Under the pieces are notes generated by a model. That model was not told where the DNA came from. It did not search any database and was given only the letters and a program-made list of their open reading frames with translations. Source: Sphingomonas abaci (GTDB lineage Bacteria > Pseudomonadota > Alphaproteobacteria > Sphingomonadales > Sphingomonadaceae). From it: a stretch of DNA of 64,000 nucleotides. A program made the position numbers and the translations under genes. Location of the stretch: NCBI RefSeq assembly GCF_014199625.1, contig NZ_JACHNY010000001.1, positions 1 to 64,000 on the forward strand. The letters run 5' to 3'. Positions 22,223 to 31,806 of this stretch are shown here, in pieces. Position 1 is the stretch's first letter, and every line of letters starts with the position of its first letter.

Positions 22223-23548
22223 ATGACCCATGACATCCATATCGTCGGCGGCGGCCTGGCCGGCTCGGAAGCCGCGTGGCAGCTCGCCGAGGCGGGCTTC
22301 AAGGTGCGCCTGTCGGAGATGCGCGGCTCGGGTGAGAAGACCCCGGCGCATCAGACCGATGGCCTGGCCGAGCTCGTCTGCTCCAACTCCTTCCGCTCGG
22401 ACGATGCCGAGGCGAACGCGGTCGGCCTGCTCCACCAAGAGATGCGGACGCTCGGCTCGCTGATCCTGACCCAGGCGGACCGACACCGGGTGCCCGCCGG
22501 ATCGGCGCTGGCGGTCGATCGCGACGGCTATTCGCAGGGCGTCACCGACACGCTCGCCAACCATCCCAACGTCACCCTGGTGCGCGAGCGGGTGGACGCC
22601 CTGCCCGAGGGTCCCGCGATCCTGGCGACCGGCCCGCTCACCGCGCCGGCGCTGGCCGACGCGATCGGCGGCGCGACGGGCGCGGAGGCGCTGGCCTTTT
22701 TCGATGCGCTGGCGCCGATCGTCTATCGCGACTCGATCGACATGGAGGTCGCCTGGTTCGCCTCGCGCTGGGACAAGGGCGAGACCAAGGACTATATCAA
22801 CTGCCCGTTGACCAAGGACGAGTATCTCGCCTTCCACGCCGCGTTGCTCGATGGCGAGAAGACGCCGTTCAAGGACTGGGAGAAGGACACGCCCTATTTC
22901 GAGGGTTGCATGCCGATCGAAGTGATGGCCGAGCGCGGCGTCGATACCTTGCGCTACGGCCCGATGAAGCCGGTCGGACTGGACGACCCGCGCACCGGCC
23001 GCTGGCCCTATGCGGTGGTGCAGCTGCGCCAGGACAATGCGCAAGGCTCGCTGTGGAACATCGTCGGCTTCCAGACCAAGCTGAAGCATAGCGAGCAGGT
23101 CCGCCTGTTCCGGACCATCCCCGGCCTGCAGAATGCGGAGTTCGCGCGGCTCGGCGGCCTGCACCGCAACACCTTCATCAAGTCGCCCGAACTGCTCGAC
23201 CCGACGCTCCGGCTGAAGAACCGGCCGAACCTGCGCTTTGCCGGACAGATCACGGGCTGCGAGGGCTATATCGAGAGCGCCGCGGTCGGGCTGCTCGCAG
23301 GCCGCTTCGCCGCCGCCGAACTGCGCGGGCAGACCCTCACCCCGCCCCCGCCCGAAACCGCGCTGGGCGCGCTGCTCGGCCATATCACCGGCGCGGCGAC
23401 CGCCGAGACCTACCAGCCGATGAACGTCAATTTCGGCCTGTTCCCGCCCATACCCGGCCGCACCAAGAAGGCGGATCGCAAGCGCATGTACACCGACCGG
23501 GGACGCGCCGCGCTGGCGACGTGGCTCAGCTCTCCTCAGTCGGCTTGA
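22223..23548 (+). CDS. trmFO: tRNA (m5U54) methyltransferase, folate/FAD-dependent
   Basis: Methylates U54 of the tRNA T-loop using methylenetetrahydrofolate and FADH2 rather than SAM. The 441-residue protein has the FAD-binding [10 protein letters not shown] (9-18), the conserved [10 protein letters not shown] with Cys 53, and [11 protein letters not shown] carrying the catalytic Cys in the middle of the chain. AGGGAGG lies before the ATG at 22223. Its 3' end overlaps the convergent EF-hand gene by 23 bp. Confidence 0.95.
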   Translation: MTHDIHIVGGGLAGSEAAWQLAEAGFKVRLSEMRGSGEKTPAHQTDGLAELVCSNSFRSDDAEANAVGLLHQEMRTLGSLILTQADRHRVPAGSALAVDRDGYSQGVTDTLANHPNVTLVRERVDALPEGPAILATGPLTAPALADAIGGATGAEALAFFDALAPIVYRDSIDMEVAWFASRWDKGETKDYINCPLTKDEYLAFHAALLDGEKTPFKDWEKDTPYFEGCMPIEVMAERGVDTLRYGPMKPVGLDDPRTGRWPYAVVQLRQDNAQGSLWNIVGFQTKLKHSEQVRLFRTIPGLQNAEFARLGGLHRNTFIKSPELLDPTLRLKNRPNLRFAGQITGCEGYIESAAVGLLAGRFAAAELRGQTLTPPPPETALGALLGHITGAATAETYQPMNVNFGLFPPIPGRTKKADRKRMYTDRGRAALATWLSSPQSA

Positions 23549-24005
23549 CCGCATCGTCGGACGCGGGCGGGCAGTGCATCGTCCGCGCCGGCTTGCGCTT
23601 GACCGCCGTGGTGGCGAATTCGGCGCGGTCCATGGCATTGGAACGGTCGCGGTCGGCGGCGGCGAATTTCGTCGTCGCCTTCACTGCCCATTCGTCGAAC
23701 GACAGATGACCGTCGCCGTCGCGGTCCAGCTTGGCGAAGGCCTTGCGCCGCTGGGCCAGATACTCGTCGCGCGTGACCTGCCCATCGCGATCCTTGTCAT
23801 AGCGGTCGAAGCGCTTGTCCTCCCGCGTCCGCGCGCTCGCCTCGGGCAAGCGGTCGGGCAGTTCGGCATCGACGACCGTACGCGAAGCGGGGGGGCGCAC
23901 CGGCAGCCCGGCCTGAGCGGGTGCCGAGGGCTGCCGCAACACCATCGAACCACCCAGCATCGCCGCCAGCCCCGCTCCGGCGGCCGCCACCCATCGCCAA
24001 TCCAT
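23526..24005 (-). CDS. EF-hand calcium-binding protein, membrane-anchored or exported
   Basis: A 159-residue protein with an N-terminal hydrophobic segment (residues 5-24; signal peptide or anchor) and three EF-hand loops: [12 protein letters not shown] (70-81), [12 protein letters not shown] (94-105) and [12 protein letters not shown] (118-129). The first two have all the usual Ca-ligand positions; the third lacks the central Gly and is probably weaker. Sphingomonads carry many such periplasmic EF-hand proteins of unknown role. Convergent with trmFO, overlapping by 23 bp. Confidence 0.82.
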   Translation of the reverse strand: MDWRWVAAAGAGLAAMLGGSMVLRQPSAPAQAGLPVRPPASRTVVDAELPDRLPEASARTREDKRFDRYDKDRDGQVTRDEYLAQRRKAFAKLDRDGDGHLSFDEWAVKATTKFAAADRDRSNAMDRAEFATTAVKRKPARTMHCPPASDDAVKPTEES

Positions 24006-24075
24006 GCCGCGTCTCCCCCTTGCCGGCTGGGAGGCTAGAGGGCCGATGGCGTTTCTACAACCTGGATCAGTTTTC

Positions 24076-24753
24076 CTATCGGCCGGTCAGCCTATGGCGG
24101 AGCAACCGCCAGGTGCGGCGCGGCGATCCGGGCGGGACCGGCGGCATGGCCAGATCGAATCGCGCCAGCAGGCATAGCGCCCCCAGCGCGCGCAGCCGCA
24201 CCGGCCAGCGTCGCTCCATCACGCCCGCCAGACGGTCACGCGCCAGCGCCGCCGCGCGCGCTGCGGTCGCCTCATCCGACAGGTGCGTCGCCAGATCGGC
24301 CAGCGCCCAGCCCTGTCCCGCTGCGGCCGGCAGCGCCGCCTCGCCCAGCAGCCGCCCCACCGCCGCGAACAGCCGCTCGCCGCGTTCGACCGCGACCCGC
24401 TCCAGCGACTCCTGGTCCAGCGCCGCGCCGTCGAGCAGCACGTCCCAGCCATCGACCAGCCCGGCCAGCATCGTGCCGGTCACCCCGTGCGGCAGCACCG
24501 CCTCCGCCAGCTCCGCCAACACCGGCTCGGCCGGCGGCGGGCGGGTGTCCAGCGCGGCCAGTGCCTCGTACCACCAGGTCAGCCGCATCTGCCCGACCAT
24601 CGGCTCGCGCGTGCCGCGCAGGATCGCCGCCAGCCGCGCATCGAGCGCGAACAGCGCTTCCAGCCCGGCGCGCCGGTCGCGCGGCGCATAGCTGAAGGCG
24701 AGGTTACGTTCCGCCGCGATCACCTCCTCGGCATGGGGTAAGTTCTTAACCAT
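24076..24753 (-). CDS. Squalene/phytoene synthase family protein
   Basis: A 225-residue protein with a trans-isoprenyl-synthase-like all-helical fold. It has RNLAFSYAPRDRR near the start and MRLTWWYEAL, the shortened form of the family pattern, but no clear DXXXD metal-binding motifs. It therefore looks like the NDUFAF6-like branch rather than a true phytoene synthase, and should not be read as crtB. The ATG at 24753 was chosen because upstream in-frame codons run antisense through the Tad gene. It is divergent from that gene with a 66-bp AT-richer gap. Confidence 0.68.
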   Translation of the reverse strand: MVKNLPHAEEVIAAERNLAFSYAPRDRRAGLEALFALDARLAAILRGTREPMVGQMRLTWWYEALAALDTRPPPAEPVLAELAEAVLPHGVTGTMLAGLVDGWDVLLDGAALDQESLERVAVERGERLFAAVGRLLGEAALPAAAGQGWALADLATHLSDEATAARAAALARDRLAGVMERRWPVRLRALGALCLLARFDLAMPPVPPGSPRRTWRLLRHRLTGR

Positions 24754-24819
24754 CTGACTGCAAAAGGCTTCTTTCTCACCGGACGGGGTGTCCGGGTGTC
24801 TAGCCGATGTCGAGGCGCA

Positions 24820-26703
24820 ATGCGATTGGTGCGAAGCTTCCGGACGGGTTGGGCCCGCTGCAATCCCGGCGTCATGCGCCGGCTGATGCGGGACGTGGCC
24901 GGCAATACGCTGGCGATCATGGCGATCGCGTTGATCCCGCTCACCGCCATGGCCGGCGCGGGCGTCGACTCCGCCCGCCTTTATGTCGTCAAGTCGCGCC
25001 TCCAGCAGGCCTGCGACGCGGGCGCGCTCGCCGGGCGCAAGTTCCTGCTCGACTCGAACAGCACCACGCTGGACGCGAACGCCGCGAAACAGGCGCAGCA
25101 ATTCTTCGCCAACAACTTCACCACGGGTTACATGCAATCGGGCACGCCGAAATTCGTGCCGACCAAAACCGCCGACAATCAGGTCGCCGGCACCGCCAGC
25201 GTCACCGTGCCGATGACGATCTCCAAGATGATGGCGGCGAGCGACGTGACGCTGACCGTGACCTGCGAAGCGCGTTACGACGTGGCGGACGCGGACGTGA
25301 TGTTCGTGCTCGACACCACCGGCTCGATGGCCTGCACCACGGCGGACGGCACCGCCGGGTGCAGCCAGCCGGTCGACAGCTACACGACCAATGGCAACAC
25401 CGCCTATAACGTACGCGAGAAGAATGGATCGAAACTGTCCGGCCTGCGCTCGGCGGTGCTCAGCTTCTACGACACGCTCAACGGCAATATCGATCCCAGC
25501 ACCCATGTTCGCTACGGCTTCGTCACCTATTCCTCGACGGTGAACGTCGGCGCGGCGATCCGCGCGGTCGCTTCCAATGCATTCGTGTCGCAATGGAATT
25601 ACAATTCGCGTCGTCTGCTCGACACCGACAATTACCTCAGCACGTCGCAATATAATCGCAATGACCTGAACTATAGCTCTTGTATGGCGCTGAATGGGAC
25701 CCGGTCGCCGGCCAAGGGTTTCACGACCCAGGGAACCGCCTCCACTTTCCAGACCAGCTATGCCAACGGCAGCTGCTACGTCGAGGAGAAGAAGTACGGC
25801 CCAATGTGGCGCTACGAACTAGTGACGCTCGACGTGTCGCAATATGTTGCCGGCGCGTCGGTCCCGGATCCCAGCAAGATCACCGGCGCTCGATCGACCT
25901 GGCAGGGGTGCATCGAAGAGCGGAATACCAACGTCGCCTCAAGCTTTGACATCAACAACCTGCCGCCCGATCTCGACCCGGATCTTGCTCCGACCAGTAA
26001 CGACACACGGTGGCGACCGCTATGGCCCGACGTCTTCTACTATCGCGGCAACTACTCTTCCGTGGATTACGGGGGCAACAGCACCAATCCGTACGGCGAT
26101 TACTATGCCAGCCCGCGGCGCGCGACCGACATCCTGTCGAACATGCTGATGTACGAGAACATCTCCTCCGGCTTCGTTTCGTGCGGCAAGGCGGCGCAGC
26201 GGCTGACGACTATGTCGCGCGACGACATCTCCGCCTATGTCAACGCCAACGACTTCCGTGCGCAGGGCGGCACCTATCATGACGTCGGCATGATCTGGGG
26301 CACGCGGATGATCTCGCCGGGCGGTATCTTCAAGGGCGACACGGTCGCCTGGCCGGGCCGCAACGAGCCCAATCGCTACATCGTGTTCATGACCGATGGC
26401 GACATGTCTCCCAATGGCGCGATCTACGGCACCTATGGCAATGAGAATTACGACAAGCGCGTGAGCGGCAACTCGCCCGGCGACGATCTCGCCAACCACA
26501 ATGCCCGTTTCGTCGCCGAATGCGCGGCGGCGAAGGCGCGCAACATCACGGTGTTCGTGGTCGGTTTCGGCCAGTCGCTGACCCAGCAACTCACCCAATG
26601 CGCCTCGCCCGGCAAGGCCTATTACGCCAGCGACAATGCCTCGCTCCAGACGGCGTTCAAGACGATCGCCAACCAGGTCGCGATGCTGCGCGTGTCGAAA
26701 TGA
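24820..26703 (+). CDS. TadG-like protein with von Willebrand factor A domain
   Basis: A 627-residue pilus-assembly-type protein. The N-terminus has the RDVAGNTLAIMAIALIPLTA segment (about 25-44) of Flp/Tad proteins (TadE/TadG N-terminal hydrophobic stretch after basic residues). A vWA domain carries the metal-ion-dependent adhesion site DTTGSM (Asp 165 to Met 170), a long Asn/Tyr-rich insertion (about 230-450), then VFMTDGDMSPNG and VFVVGFGQ. The start at 24820 follows GAGG; 24874 is an alternative. It forms a three-gene overlapping set with the next two TadE-like genes. The rest of a tad locus is not here. Confidence 0.82.
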   Translation: MRLVRSFRTGWARCNPGVMRRLMRDVAGNTLAIMAIALIPLTAMAGAGVDSARLYVVKSRLQQACDAGALAGRKFLLDSNSTTLDANAAKQAQQFFANNFTTGYMQSGTPKFVPTKTADNQVAGTASVTVPMTISKMMAASDVTLTVTCEARYDVADADVMFVLDTTGSMACTTADGTAGCSQPVDSYTTNGNTAYNVREKNGSKLSGLRSAVLSFYDTLNGNIDPSTHVRYGFVTYSSTVNVGAAIRAVASNAFVSQWNYNSRRLLDTDNYLSTSQYNRNDLNYSSCMALNGTRSPAKGFTTQGTASTFQTSYANGSCYVEEKKYGPMWRYELVTLDVSQYVAGASVPDPSKITGARSTWQGCIEERNTNVASSFDINNLPPDLDPDLAPTSNDTRWRPLWPDVFYYRGNYSSVDYGGNSTNPYGDYYASPRRATDILSNMLMYENISSGFVSCGKAAQRLTTMSRDDISAYVNANDFRAQGGTYHDVGMIWGTRMISPGGIFKGDTVAWPGRNEPNRYIVFMTDGDMSPNGAIYGTYGNENYDKRVSGNSPGDDLANHNARFVAECAAAKARNITVFVVGFGQSLTQQLTQCASPGKAYYASDNASLQTAFKTIANQVAMLRVSK

Positions 26704-27335
26704 CCGGCCGGCGGCTCCGAAGCCTGGTCCGGGACCGGCGCGGCAATACGGTGATCGAGTTCGCGATCGTCGCGCCGGTGATGATCGCACTGATCATGGG
26801 CCTGCTCGACCTGGGGTTCCAGATCTATGCCCAGTCGGTGCTGGACGGCGCGGTGCAGAAGGCGGCGCGCGACTCCGCGCTCCAGGGCGGCGCGCAGAGC
26901 ACGGGCACGATCGACTCGCGGGTGCTGGGGATGCTCCAGCCGCTGATCGGATCGCCGCAGCCCTCCTGCGCGGTGGCCGTGCCCAGCACCCGCGTGCCGG
27001 CGACCTGGTGCGTGACGCGCAAGAACTACGACAATTTCGCCGCCATCAAGCCCGAGCCCTTTTCCGACACCAATGGCAACGGCCTTCGCGACTCGGGCGA
27101 ATGCTTCCAGGACGTGAACGGCAATGGCAGCTGGGATGCCGATCCGGGCAATGCGGGCCAGGGCGGCGCCAACGACGTCACGCTCTACACCTTCTCGGTC
27201 ACCTTTCCCCGGCTGTTTCCGGTCGCGGCGATGATCGGCTGGCCGGCGATGCTGCGCATGACCTCGACCACCATCCTGAAGAACCAGCCCTACGATTCCC
27301 AGGCCACCACCGAGCCCAAGACGATATGCACCTGA
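26700..27335 (+). CDS. TadE-family pilus assembly protein
   Basis: A 211-residue protein with the TadE N-terminus: basic MTGRRLRSLVRDRRGNTVIEF, in which the Gly-Asn-Thr-Val-Ile-Glu-Phe pattern precedes a hydrophobic helix (about 18-38). The rest is predicted periplasmic and contains a short Asn/Gly/Asp repeat region (DTNGNGLRD, DVNGNGSWD) that resembles calcium-binding loops. The ATG overlaps the previous stop (ATGA), so translation is coupled. Confidence 0.8.
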   Translation: MTGRRLRSLVRDRRGNTVIEFAIVAPVMIALIMGLLDLGFQIYAQSVLDGAVQKAARDSALQGGAQSTGTIDSRVLGMLQPLIGSPQPSCAVAVPSTRVPATWCVTRKNYDNFAAIKPEPFSDTNGNGLRDSGECFQDVNGNGSWDADPGNAGQGGANDVTLYTFSVTFPRLFPVAAMIGWPAMLRMTSTTILKNQPYDSQATTEPKTICT

Positions 27336-28027
27336 CCCGCCCCTGCCGCTCCCTGGCCGCCGATACACGCGGGCTGGCCTTGATGGAATTCGCGCTGGCG
27401 CTGCCGATCGTGCTCGGGGTCGGCCTGTATGGCGTGGAGACCGCCAACCTGGCGCTGATGAATCTCAGGCTCAGCCAGGTCGCGACCAACCTGTCGGACA
27501 ACGCCTCGCGCGTCGGGCTGAACAACAACCTGTCGAACCAGCAGCTGCGCGAGGTCGACGTCAACGACGTGCTGATCGCCGCCCGCCTGCAGGGCGCTGC
27601 CTGGGACCTGACCACGCGTGGCCGGATCACGGTCAGCAGCCTGGAGGCGGACAATAACGGCAATCAGAAGATCCACTGGCAACGCTGCCTCGGCACGCGG
27701 ACGGGCACCGACTATGCCTCGCATTTCGGCACCACCAGCACGACGGCGGGGACCGATTCCAGCAGCGGCAATGCCGGCACCCCCGCGCCCGGCGGCATGG
27801 GACCGACCGGCGCCAAGGTCACCGCGCCGCCCGGATCGGGCGTGATGTTCGTCGAGATCAACTATGACTACAAGCCGATCGTCAGCGCCCGGTGGCTGCC
27901 GAATGGATCGACGCGCCTGACCTACACCGCCGCCTATATCGTCCGCGACCGGCGCGATTTCGCCCAGATATACAATCCCGCGCCGGCCGTGCAGCGCATG
28001 ACCTGCGATCGCTTCACCGCGAGCTGA
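27326..28027 (+). CDS. Second TadE-family pilus assembly protein
   Basis: A 233-residue protein with the same architecture: short basic start, DTRGLALMEFALALPIVLG (about 13-31) with the conserved Glu in LMEFA, then a periplasmic part with a Thr/Ser/Gly-rich loop at about 130-160. It overlaps the preceding gene by 10 bp. TadE and TadF are pseudopilin-like minor subunits in Tad systems. Three such genes without tadABC suggest either an unlinked tad locus elsewhere or an orphan vWA/pseudopilin module. Confidence 0.78.
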   Translation: MHLTRPCRSLAADTRGLALMEFALALPIVLGVGLYGVETANLALMNLRLSQVATNLSDNASRVGLNNNLSNQQLREVDVNDVLIAARLQGAAWDLTTRGRITVSSLEADNNGNQKIHWQRCLGTRTGTDYASHFGTTSTTAGTDSSSGNAGTPAPGGMGPTGAKVTAPPGSGVMFVEINYDYKPIVSARWLPNGSTRLTYTAAYIVRDRRDFAQIYNPAPAVQRMTCDRFTAS

Positions 28028-28035
28028 TCCCAAAA

Positions 28036-28075
28036 ACAAAAGGGGCGCTCGCCAGCCGGCAAGCGCCCCCTCTTC
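28036..28075. terminator. Bidirectional intrinsic terminator between tad genes and ahcY
   Basis: GGGGCGCT (28042-28049) pairs with AGCGCCCC (28062-28069), with an A-rich left flank (CAAAAACAAAA) and CTCTTC on the right. It lies between convergent genes and can end both. Confidence 0.8.
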
Positions 28076-28092
28076 ATCGCCGATCGCGGCGA

Positions 28093-29526
28093 TCAGTAGC
28101 GATAATGATCCGGCTTGAACGGCCCCTCGACTGGCACGCCGATATAGGCGGCCTGCTTCTCGCTCAGCTTCGACAGCTGCACGCCCAGCTTCTCCAGGTG
28201 GAGCGCCGCCACCTTCTCGTCGAGATGCTTCGGCAGGACATAGACCTCGTTCTTGTAGGTCTCGCCCTTGGTCCACAGCTCGATCTGCGCGAGCGTCTGG
28301 TTGGTGAACGAGGCCGACATCACGAAGCTGGGGTGACCCGTCGCGCAGCCCAGGTTCACCAGGCGCCCCTTGGCCAGCACGATGATCTGCTTGCCGTCCG
28401 GGAACTCGACCAGGTCGGTGCCGGGCTTCACTTCGGTCCACTTGTAGTTGGACAGCGCCGCGATCTGGATTTCGCTGTCGAAGTGGCCGATGTTGCAGAC
28501 GATCGACATCGGCTTCATCGCCTTCATGTGATCGGCGGTGATCACGTCGGCATTGCCGGTCGCGGTGACGAAGATGTCGGCGCGCTTCACCGCCTCGTCC
28601 ATCGTCACGACCTCGAAGCCCTCCATCGCCGCCTGCAGCGCGCAGATCGGGTCGATCTCGGTCACGAGCACGCGCGCGCCGCCGTTGCGAAGCGACTGGG
28701 CCGAGCCCTTGCCCACGTCGCCGAAGCCGGCGACCGCGGCGACCTTGCCGGCCAGCATCACGTCGGTGGCGCGACGGATCGCGTCGACCAGCGATTCCTT
28801 GCAGCCGTACAGATTGTCGAACTTCGACTTGGTGACCGAGTCGTTGACGTTGATCGCCGGGAAGGGCAGCTCGCCCTTCTTCGCGATCTCGTACAGGCGG
28901 TGAACGCCGGTGGTCGTCTCTTCCGACACGCCCTTCAGGTTCTTGACCGTTTCGGTCAGATAGCCCGGCTTCTTGGCGATGAACGCCTTGACCGAGCGCT
29001 GGAACTCGACCTCTTCCTCATTCTCCGGCTCGGCGAAGGTAGCGCCGGCCTCCAGCTTCGCGCCCCACAGCGCGAACATGGTGGCGTCGCCGCCATCGTC
29101 CAGGATGATGTTGGCGGTCTGGCCCTCGACCTCGCGGTCCCAGGTGAAGATGTCGCCGACATAGTCCCAATATTCGGCCAGCGACTCGCCCTTCACGGCG
29201 AAGACCGGCACGCCCGACGCGGCGATCGCGGCGGCGGCATGGTCCTGGGTCGAGAAGATGTTGCAGGTCGCCCAGCGCACATCGGCGCCGAGCGCGGTCA
29301 GCGTCTCGATCAGCACCGCGGTCTGGATCGTCATGTGCAGCGAGCCGGTGATGCGCGCGCCCTTCAGCGGCTGCGCCGCGCCGAACTCCTCGCGCAGCGC
29401 CATCAGGCCCGGCATCTCGGTCTCGGCGATGCGGATCTCGGCGCGGCCGAAATCGGCGAGGCCGATGTCCTTGATGACATAGTCGTTCTGCGTGCCGGTG
29501 CCCGTCGGGGCGATTGCAGTGGCCAC
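28093..29526 (-). CDS. ahcY: Adenosylhomocysteinase
   Basis: Hydrolyses S-adenosylhomocysteine to adenosine and homocysteine, keeping the methylation cycle running. The 477-residue, NAD-dependent enzyme shows [25 protein letters not shown], the Rossmann GFGDVGKG, and the C-terminal KPDHYRY tail that closes the neighbouring active site. The start is a GTG at 29526 with AGGAG 8 bases upstream; no in-frame ATG gives the right N-terminus. A perfect 20-bp palindrome lies 64-83 bp upstream and probably controls the gene. Confidence 0.96.
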   Translation of the reverse strand: MATAIAPTGTGTQNDYVIKDIGLADFGRAEIRIAETEMPGLMALREEFGAAQPLKGARITGSLHMTIQTAVLIETLTALGADVRWATCNIFSTQDHAAAAIAASGVPVFAVKGESLAEYWDYVGDIFTWDREVEGQTANIILDDGGDATMFALWGAKLEAGATFAEPENEEEVEFQRSVKAFIAKKPGYLTETVKNLKGVSEETTTGVHRLYEIAKKGELPFPAINVNDSVTKSKFDNLYGCKESLVDAIRRATDVMLAGKVAAVAGFGDVGKGSAQSLRNGGARVLVTEIDPICALQAAMEGFEVVTMDEAVKRADIFVTATGNADVITADHMKAMKPMSIVCNIGHFDSEIQIAALSNYKWTEVKPGTDLVEFPDGKQIIVLAKGRLVNLGCATGHPSFVMSASFTNQTLAQIELWTKGETYKNEVYVLPKHLDEKVAALHLEKLGVQLSKLSEKQAAYIGVPVEGPFKPDHYRY

Positions 29527-29589
29527 GGGTGTTGCTCCTGAAACTCGGATGATGCCCGCCGCCTTAGAGCCTTGCCGCCCCCGGATCAA

Positions 29590-29609
29590 ATATAAAGATA
29601 TCTTTATAT
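29590..29609. promoter_or_regulatory. ahcY: Perfect 20-bp AT-rich palindrome upstream of ahcY
   Basis: ATATAAAGATATCTTTATAT is an exact palindrome in an otherwise GC-rich stretch, 64-83 bp before the ahcY start. Its symmetry and A/T content fit an operator for a dimeric regulator; ArsR-family, SAH-responsive repressors control ahcY in several proteobacteria. No regulator gene is adjacent. Confidence 0.7.
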
Positions 29610-29650
29610 CCTCACCACCCCCGGTCGATCCGCTACCGGGTGAAGGCGGC

Positions 29651-30211
29651 TCAGGCGTGGCCCGCGCCCGCCACCAGCAGCCGCGGATCGATGCCAGCGC
29701 CTTCATAGCCCCTGGTCCAGCGCTCTGCGGCGGGGGTGGACCAGATCAATGCGGGATCACCCGGCGCGGTGAACCAACCGGCGCTGGTCAACTCCTCGTC
29801 GAGCTGCCCGGCGCCCCAGCCGGCATAGCCGAGCGCGCAGACCCAGTCGCGCGGGCCTGTCCCATCGGCGATGGCCCGCAGGATGTCGACCGTGCCCGAC
29901 AACCGCCAGCGGCCCGCGACATCGATCGTATCCTGTCCGGTCCAGTCGGTGCTGTGGACGACGAACCCGCGCCGGATCTCGACCGGGCCACCGAAATGCA
30001 CCGGCGCGTCCGGGGCCTGCCCGACCGGGATGTCGAGCTGTTCGAGCAGCGCGTGGAAGCCGATGCCGCCCACCACCGCGCCCAGCCCGATGCCGATCGC
30101 GCCCTTCGCATCGTGACCGCACAGCGCGATCACCGCCTTGTCGAAACGGGGATCGCCCATCCCCGGCATGGCCAGCAGGAACTGTCCAACGAGATAATCC
30201 GCATCCTTCAC
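29651..30211 (-). CDS. YqgE/AlgH family protein
   Basis: A 186-residue UPF0301/AlgH protein: [18 protein letters not shown] at the start, then [16 protein letters not shown] and [17 protein letters not shown]. The family is widespread and was linked to alginate regulation in Pseudomonas, but its molecular function is unclear. It sits upstream of ahcY on the same strand and divergent from the peroxiredoxin gene, with a 112-bp gap. Confidence 0.92.
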   Translation of the reverse strand: MKDADYLVGQFLLAMPGMGDPRFDKAVIALCGHDAKGAIGIGLGAVVGGIGFHALLEQLDIPVGQAPDAPVHFGGPVEIRRGFVVHSTDWTGQDTIDVAGRWRLSGTVDILRAIADGTGPRDWVCALGYAGWGAGQLDEELTSAGWFTAPGDPALIWSTPAAERWTRGYEGAGIDPRLLVAGAGHA

Positions 30212-30323
30212 GATCCCGTCCTAGCCGCCCCGCCCCACGCCCGCCACGGGGGAATGCGACGGAACGGCTTGAATTCCCGGTCACGGTGATCGAAGGGGTC
30301 GAGGAACCACAAGGAAGAAGCCC

Positions 30324-30803
30324 ATGACCATCGCCATCGGAGATCGCTTGCCCGAAGCCACGCTGGTCAAGGTGACGGCGGAGGGGCCGGACCGGGTCAC
30401 CACCACCGACTATTTCGCCGGCCGCACGATCGTCCTGTTCGCGGTGCCGGGCGCCTTCACCCCGACCTGCTCCGCCAAGCACCTGCCGGGCTTCGCCGCC
30501 AAGGTGCAGGCGTTCCGCGACAAGCGGGTCGACGAGATCGCTTGCACCGCGGTCAACGATGCCTTCGTGCTTGGCGCCTGGGCCAAGGCCAACGACGTGG
30601 AGGGCGTGACCATGCTGGCGGACGGCAATGGCGATTTCGCCCGGGCGATCGGCCTGTCGATGGATGGCTCCGCCTATGGCATGGGCCTGCGCAGCCAGCG
30701 TTATTCCATGCTGGTGGAAGACGGCGTGGTGACCCGCCTGAACGTCGAGGAACCGGGTGCGTTCAAGGTCAGCAGCGCCGAACACCTGCTCGACCTGATC
30801 TGA
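30324..30803 (+). CDS. Peroxiredoxin of the PRX5 group
   Basis: A 159-residue thiol peroxidase that reduces hydrogen peroxide and organic peroxides. VPGAFTPTCSAKHLPGF carries the peroxidatic Cys 49 with its Thr partner; LRSQRYSMLVEDG gives the conserved Arg region. Cys 74 may act as a resolving cysteine, though PRX5 enzymes often use glutathione. AAGGAAGA precedes the ATG. A 12-bp perfect hairpin lies 10 bp after the stop. Confidence 0.92.
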   Translation: MTIAIGDRLPEATLVKVTAEGPDRVTTTDYFAGRTIVLFAVPGAFTPTCSAKHLPGFAAKVQAFRDKRVDEIACTAVNDAFVLGAWAKANDVEGVTMLADGNGDFARAIGLSMDGSAYGMGLRSQRYSMLVEDGVVTRLNVEEPGAFKVSSAEHLLDLI

Positions 30804-30812
30804 ACGAACACG

Positions 30813-30844
30813 GCGTACCGGCATGTCAGGGAATGCCGGTACGC
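30813..30844. terminator. 12-bp perfect hairpin between peroxiredoxin and DUF2218 genes
   Basis: GCGTACCGGCAT (30813-30824) and ATGCCGGTACGC (30833-30844) pair perfectly around an 8-base loop in the 59-bp convergent gap. There is no U tract on either side, but position and stability fit a shared terminator. Confidence 0.65.
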
Positions 30845-30862
30845 TGTCGGAAACGGATCGGC

Positions 30863-31153
30863 TTACCCCTCCTGCCAATCATAGGTCAGCGGCCCCTCGC
30901 GAAAGGCGAAGCGGTCGATATGGCTGGCGACCACCTCGCGCATCCTGGCCATGTCACCGTCCTCGGGCACGGTGAGCACCAGATCGAGCGTCTGGCTGTC
31001 GGCGCGCATGGCGAGGTGCGCACCATTGGGGAAGGCGATGCTGCCTTCCTCCGCCGTGAACGCCACCTCCATCTTGTGGCTCCAATGCTTGGCGAGCTGC
31101 TGGAGATAGCGGCTGGCCGACAGGGTCGGCACGCGGGCGACGGCGACGCTCAT
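30863..31153 (-). CDS. DUF2218 domain protein
   Basis: A 96-residue protein of the DUF2218 family, with KHWSHKMEVAFTAEEG near the start and HIDRFAFREGPLTYDW at the end. Members often sit beside iron or siderophore genes or regulators; function is unknown. It overlaps the PadR regulator by 4 bp (ATGA) and is its downstream partner, which suggests the regulator controls it and possibly senses a related signal. Confidence 0.8.
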   Translation of the reverse strand: MSVAVARVPTLSASRYLQQLAKHWSHKMEVAFTAEEGSIAFPNGAHLAMRADSQTLDLVLTVPEDGDMARMREVVASHIDRFAFREGPLTYDWQEG

Positions 31154-31788
31154 TTCAACCGCTCGATCTGCTGCGCGACGTCGTCGATCATGGCCGCCAT
31201 GTCGTGCAGCCGCTCGTCCGACAGGTCGCCCTGTTCGAACCGGTGGCGCACCGCCTCGCGCAGATTGCCCATGGCGCGGCGGATCGGCATCCGGTTCCAG
31301 GCGACGCGGTTGCGTTCCTGGTCCAGCGCCGTCAGCCGCGCCATCACCGCCGCGATCTCCTCGGCACGATCGGCGACATGCGCGACGCCGTCCGCCGTCG
31401 CGGCGAAGCGCTTGCGCGCGCCATCGCTCGCCTGTTCCTCGATCAGGCCCATCTCGCCGAGCATGGTCAGCGACGGATAGACTAGGCCGGGACTGGGCGC
31501 ATAGGCGCCGCCGGTCTGCTCCTCGATCGCCTTGATCAGCTCATAGCCATGGCGCGGCGCATCGGCGATCATCTTCAGCAGCACCAGCCGCAGCTCGCCC
31601 CCCTCGAACATCCGCCGGCCCCGGCCGTGCGGCCGGCCGTCATCGCCAGCCCCGTCGAAGCCGCCGCGGCCCGGGCCAAACCCGCCAAACCCACGCGGAC
31701 CGCCCATGCGGCCCGCACCATGGCGGTGCCAGCCATGGCGACCGCCGTGACCGCCGCCCCGGCGTTCCATTCCATCGAACATCATCAT
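31150..31788 (-). CDS. PadR-family transcriptional regulator with Gly/His-rich N-terminus
   Basis: A 212-residue regulator. Residues 59-135 form a PadR winged helix (ELRLVLLKMIADAPRHGYELIKAIEE, then YAPSPGLVYPSLTMLGEMGLIEE), followed by helical dimerisation segments. Residues 9-58 are an unusual Gly/His/Arg-rich stretch (GHGGRHGWHRHG) that could bind metal such as Ni, Zn or Fe. It overlaps the DUF2218 gene by 4 bp and has a symmetrical AT-rich site just upstream, so autoregulation is likely. Confidence 0.85.
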   Translation of the reverse strand: MMMFDGMERRGGGHGGRHGWHRHGAGRMGGPRGFGGFGPGRGGFDGAGDDGRPHGRGRRMFEGGELRLVLLKMIADAPRHGYELIKAIEEQTGGAYAPSPGLVYPSLTMLGEMGLIEEQASDGARKRFAATADGVAHVADRAEEIAAVMARLTALDQERNRVAWNRMPIRRAMGNLREAVRHRFEQGDLSDERLHDMAAMIDDVAQQIERLK

Positions 31789-31806
31789 CTCCGTCTCGCG
31801 ATAGGG

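Noticed and set aside
21731..23638. 635-codon minus-strand frame joining DUF488 to antisense of trmFO
   Set aside because: Only the last 143 codons are a real protein; the rest is antisense to trmFO.
24076..24753. Phytoene synthase crtB
   Set aside because: The aspartate-rich metal motifs of true phytoene synthases are not visible, so the gene was kept only as a family member.
24076..25650. Long minus-strand frame upstream of the squalene-synthase-like gene
   Set aside because: The first 300 codons are antisense to the TadG-like gene; only the last 225 codons show the family pattern.
28093..29706. Longer start for ahcY at 29706
   Set aside because: It would read through the AT-rich palindrome and the end of the AlgH-like gene; the GTG at 29526 has a clear ribosome site.
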